Shown here: in pieces, positions 62,208 through 64,000 of the stretch
How the letters are laid out: each line of letters begins with the position of its first letter
Position numbering within the stretch: position 1 is the stretch's first letter
DNA from: an uncultured Prevotella sp.
GTDB taxonomy: Bacteria; Bacteroidota; Bacteroidia; Bacteroidales; Bacteroidaceae
Reading direction: 5' to 3'
Assembly: GCA_900545525.1 (NCBI GenBank)
Contig: UQZX01000002.1
Span: 1-64,000, forward strand
Length of the DNA stretch: 64,000 bases
Notes under the pieces: generated by a model
What the model saw: only the letters and a program-made list of their open reading frames with translations
Told to the model about the DNA's origin: nothing
Database searches by the model: none
Translations under genes and position numbers: made by a program

Positions 62208-62606
62208 TTAATATTTCACCTCAAAGCACGGACATGCCTTTGCCGCGTTAAGGTCGTGATGTCCTACGACGAGTGCCCTCGGATACCGTTCCTTCAGACG
62301 CGACACCAGCATCTGCAGTGCCACGAGCTGTGCCGGCGTACGTGTGTCGCGTGGCTTTCCTTCCGCGTCGAGCCCGCCTTCATAACATACCCCAATGCTG
62401 TGCCTGTTGTGATTGCGGCAGTGGGCTCCCACACATTCCTCCGGACGCCCGCTGTGCACGGTGCCGTCGCGTGTCACGTAGTAGTGATAACCTATGTCCT
62501 TGAAGCCCCGGTGACGGATATGGTCGGCACGGCAAGCCTCGAAGCTGAAGCTCTTGCTGTCGGGCGTGGCAGAGCAGTGGATGATGATAAGTGTTATTGT
62601 TCTCAT
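62208..62606 (-). CDS. N-acetylmuramoyl-L-alanine amidase (Amidase_2, T7-lysozyme-like)
   Basis: A 132-residue zinc amidase that would cut the glycan-peptide bond of peptidoglycan. Ligand His10 is in IIHCSATP; the GYHYYVTRDGTVHSGRP core and GHHDLNAAKACPCFEV tail (second His, then Cys125/Cys127) follow. No signal peptide, as is usual for this Bacteroidales family next to smalltalk and HU-like genes. The gene lies entirely between two long inverted repeats (61986-62110 and 62680-62801). Confidence 0.93.
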   Translation of the reverse strand: MRTITLIIIHCSATPDSKSFSFEACRADHIRHRGFKDIGYHYYVTRDGTVHSGRPEECVGAHCRNHNRHSIGVCYEGGLDAEGKPRDTRTPAQLVALQMLVSRLKERYPRALVVGHHDLNAAKACPCFEVKY

Positions 62607-62841
62607 GATTAGAAGAATTTTGAATTACGAGTTACGAGTTTTGAATTACGAGTTACGAATTTGGAGTTATGAATTACGAATGACGAGTTGTCTGCCTTTG
62701 GCAGATGTGGAATTATAAAATGAAGAGTTTTTTTATTTATAATTCGTAACTCCAAATTCTTAATTTATAATTCTTCATCGCAGCGTAGCGAGAACAACTC
62801 GTAATTCGTAACTCCACATTCGTAATTAAAAACTCGTAATT
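62607..62841 (-). repeat. right inverted-repeat arm between amidase and smalltalk genes
   Basis: 62680-62801 is the right arm, almost the exact complement of 61986-62110; only a few substitutions and a one-base T-run difference are visible. 62615-62680 and 62800-62840 are GAATTACGAGTTACGA-type repeats. Confidence 0.88.
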
Positions 62842-62943
62842 CTACATGCAGCTCTGCATTCCCAAAGCCGTGGCAATGGCGGTGAGCAGTCCGATGATAC
62901 CCTGTATTACAAGGCGGAAAAGGTCTTTCTTTGATTCTTTCAT
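62842..62943 (-). CDS. smalltalk protein (33 residues)
   Basis: A 33-codon gene reading MKESKKDLFRLVIQGIIGLL then TAIATALGMQSCM. One hydrophobic helix (about 11-29) follows a short basic N-terminus, and it ends Ser-Cys-Met. This matches the tiny Bacteroidales family annotated smalltalk protein, which sits with an Amidase_2 gene and an HU-like gene as here. Function unknown. Its small size makes it easy to miss; length, end motif and neighbourhood support it. Confidence 0.85.
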   Translation of the reverse strand: MKESKKDLFRLVIQGIIGLLTAIATALGMQSCM

Positions 62944-63001
62944 AATTGTAGTTTTTTATGGTTAATAATATCGGTTTTTGCCGGTTTTTATCCTGTAAAC
63001 A

Positions 63002-63033
63002 TTTGACAGTCAGCAGAATATTTAGTATATTTG
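63002..63033 (+). promoter_or_regulatory. promoter of the DUF4248 gene
   Basis: TTTG (63002-63005), 20 bases, TATATTTG (63026-63033): full consensus, 69 bases before the start codon at 63103. Confidence 0.75.
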
Positions 63034-63102
63034 TATGTATGGAGACGTGGCATGATGTCCTTCTCCGCAATATTGTCAAACATTAAAAAACATCACTGCA
63101 TC

Positions 63103-63318
63103 ATGGAATTCAGAATAAGAGCTTATGGACGTATGGAGCTTGCCCAGCTCTATTGTCCCACGGTAACCCCCGACTCGGCATACCGCAAGCTGTGCGCATG
63201 GATAAAGCTTTATCCACATTTGAGCGAACGCCTTGAAGAACTCGGACATAGTCCGCGCTGCCGCTCGTACACCCCTGCACAGGTAAGGGCTATAGTGGAG
63301 GCTCTGGGAGAACCTTGA
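63103..63318 (+). CDS. DUF4248 family protein
   Basis: A 71-residue protein (start 63103, MEFRIRAYGRMELAQLY) matching the DUF4248 family of short Bacteroidales proteins: IRAYGRxELAQLY at the N-terminus, a Trp-Ile helix (KLCAWIKLYPHLSERLEELG), and a C-terminal TPAQVRAIVEALGEP. It reads like a small DNA-binding or regulatory protein; function unknown. It is divergent from smalltalk and co-occurs with amidase and HU-like genes elsewhere, as I remember. Confidence 0.85.
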   Translation: MEFRIRAYGRMELAQLYCPTVTPDSAYRKLCAWIKLYPHLSERLEELGHSPRCRSYTPAQVRAIVEALGEP

Positions 63319-63656
63319 GAAGTTAAGAGTTAAGAATTAAGAATTAAGAGTTAAGAGTTAAGAATTAAGAGTTAAGAGTTAAGAGTTAAGAATTAAGAAT
63401 TTCCTTGTAGATGTCCGTAAAATACCATGTAAGAACTCGTTTCGTATAAGATAAAAACGCGGATAAATACAAGTTTCTTCAGGACAAGACATATTTCAGG
63501 ATAAAATAAAGCATGTCGTTGAATGAAGAGGAAAATACATCACTATATATTTCCTTATCCCCTATCTCTCAGGTAATCCTCATTACTCATTCCTCATTCT
63601 TAACTCTTAACTCTTAATTCTTAACTCTTAATTCTTAACTCTTAATTCTTAACTCC
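63319..63656. repeat. simple repeats and a decayed GTAGGGAC element
   Basis: 63320-63400 and 63598-63656 are GAGTTAAGAATTAAG and its complement, forming a long imperfect inverted pair. 63404-63472 (CTTGTAGATGTCCG ... GCGGATAAATACAAG) looks like a decayed copy of the GTAGGGAC palindrome with its outer part lost. No gene is seen. Confidence 0.65.
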
Positions 63657-64000
63657 TCACGCCTTCTCTCCTTCCACGCCGTATCCGGTAAACTCTTTGA
63701 GTGTTATCTCCTCTTTGAGCTTGCTGACCGAGAGCTTGCCCGTGGCACGTGCGCGCAGTCTCACGCCCCTGACGTTTGTATTGACACTGAAGTCTTTCAG
63801 CGTGGGAGCCCCTTTTGACTGTAACCCCACGGAGAATATCGCCAGGTTGTCCAGCTTCACGTTCTTGCCGTCGAGCATCAGTTCCTTGATACAGCTTATC
63901 ATGTCTGTGAGCACTCCCTTGATCACGCCTGCCGAGTATGGCGTGTTGTGCTCCGCCATGTGCTGTGCCAGCCTCTCCGTGTCGTAGGTCTCCTCGTTCA
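63657..64000 (-). CDS. HU-like DNA-binding protein, cut by the window edge
   Basis: The frame stays open to base 64000, so the N-terminus lies outside; at least 114 residues are here. Sequence NEETYDTERLAQHMAEHNTPYSAGVIKGVLTDMISCIKELMLDGKNVKLDNLAIFSVGL matches the HU/IHF-like helical body and first beta strands of the Bacteroidales HU-family paralogues found beside smalltalk genes. The C-terminus (ITLKEFTGYGVEGEKA) lacks a long tail. Probably a nucleoid-type DNA binder. Confidence 0.85.
   Translation of the reverse strand, partial: NEETYDTERLAQHMAEHNTPYSAGVIKGVLTDMISCIKELMLDGKNVKLDNLAIFSVGLQSKGAPTLKDFSVNTNVRGVRLRARATGKLSVSKLKEEITLKEFTGYGVEGEKA

Noticed and set aside
1..64000. tRNA or rRNA genes
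   Set aside because: I saw no cloverleaf with a CCA-type end and T-loop GTTCRA pattern in the spacers, and no rRNA-like stretch; a covariance-model scan would settle it.

Overview
This looks like chromosomal DNA of a gut- or rumen-type Bacteroidota bacterium, most likely Prevotellaceae. Three things support that: many genes carry the phylum's sigma-ABfr type promoter (TTTG, about 19-21 nt, TAnnTTTG); four secreted proteins share a Prevotella-style C-terminal YNLAGQRV tail; and Bacteroidales-only families occur (smalltalk protein, DUF4248, DUF4369 lipoprotein, TrpB2-like synthase). I see no rRNA, tRNA, CRISPR array, insertion sequence or phage block. Species assignment is inference.

Layout. 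0.2-6 kb: housekeeping genes (Fe-S flavoprotein, YbjQ family, mscL, gapA, miaA, a lipid-kinase-like protein, a Crp/Fnr regulator). 6.2-11.1 kb: an alpha-glucan/glycogen operon (debranching enzyme, glycosyltransferase, GH57) between a consensus promoter and a strong terminator. 11.1-23.6 kb: repeat-rich DNA with four secreted proteins sharing the C-terminal tail (one a 1291-residue pectin methylesterase), an Rpn-type nuclease, a Nudix hydrolase, an HD protein and a FabK/nitronate-monooxygenase-like enzyme. 23.9-26.5 kb: a CNNM/CorC membrane protein and a BaiN/YhiN-type flavoprotein. 26.9-43.1 kb: six large minus-strand genes for secreted carbohydrate enzymes. 43.6-61.9 kb: more housekeeping (asnA, gpx, trxB, trpB2, dnaX, ftsB/divIC, pyrC, plsC, GT2, mfd) plus lipoproteins, a Fic protein and a small HExxH protein. 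62.2-64 kb: the recurring Bacteroidales set of amidase, smalltalk, DUF4248 and HU-like protein.

The most striking gene cluster is 26.9-43.1 kb. Its families (GH43-GH143-GH142 fusion, CE19-like esterase with an STN domain, GH95, GH140, GH78 fused to a sialidase-type propeller, GH2) are those known to dismantle rhamnogalacturonan II, the most complex pectin. No SusC/SusD pair or hybrid two-component sensor is present. Two proteins fuse activities that would act one after the other on the same RG-II side chain.

The most striking non-coding signal is the density of dispersed repeats in spacers: (a) a GTAGGGAC palindrome with 27-32 bp perfect arms in four copies whose sequence differences are mirrored in both arms; (b) degenerate 9-bp-period arrays in seven spacers; (c) a 45-bp-arm perfect hairpin filling the asnA/lipoprotein gap; (d) a perfect inverted repeat of about 118 bp that gives two divergent secreted-protein genes identical promoters and signal peptides; (e) roughly 120-bp inverted repeats flanking the amidase gene. 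All functional statements come from reading the sequence and remembered family knowledge; no database search was run.
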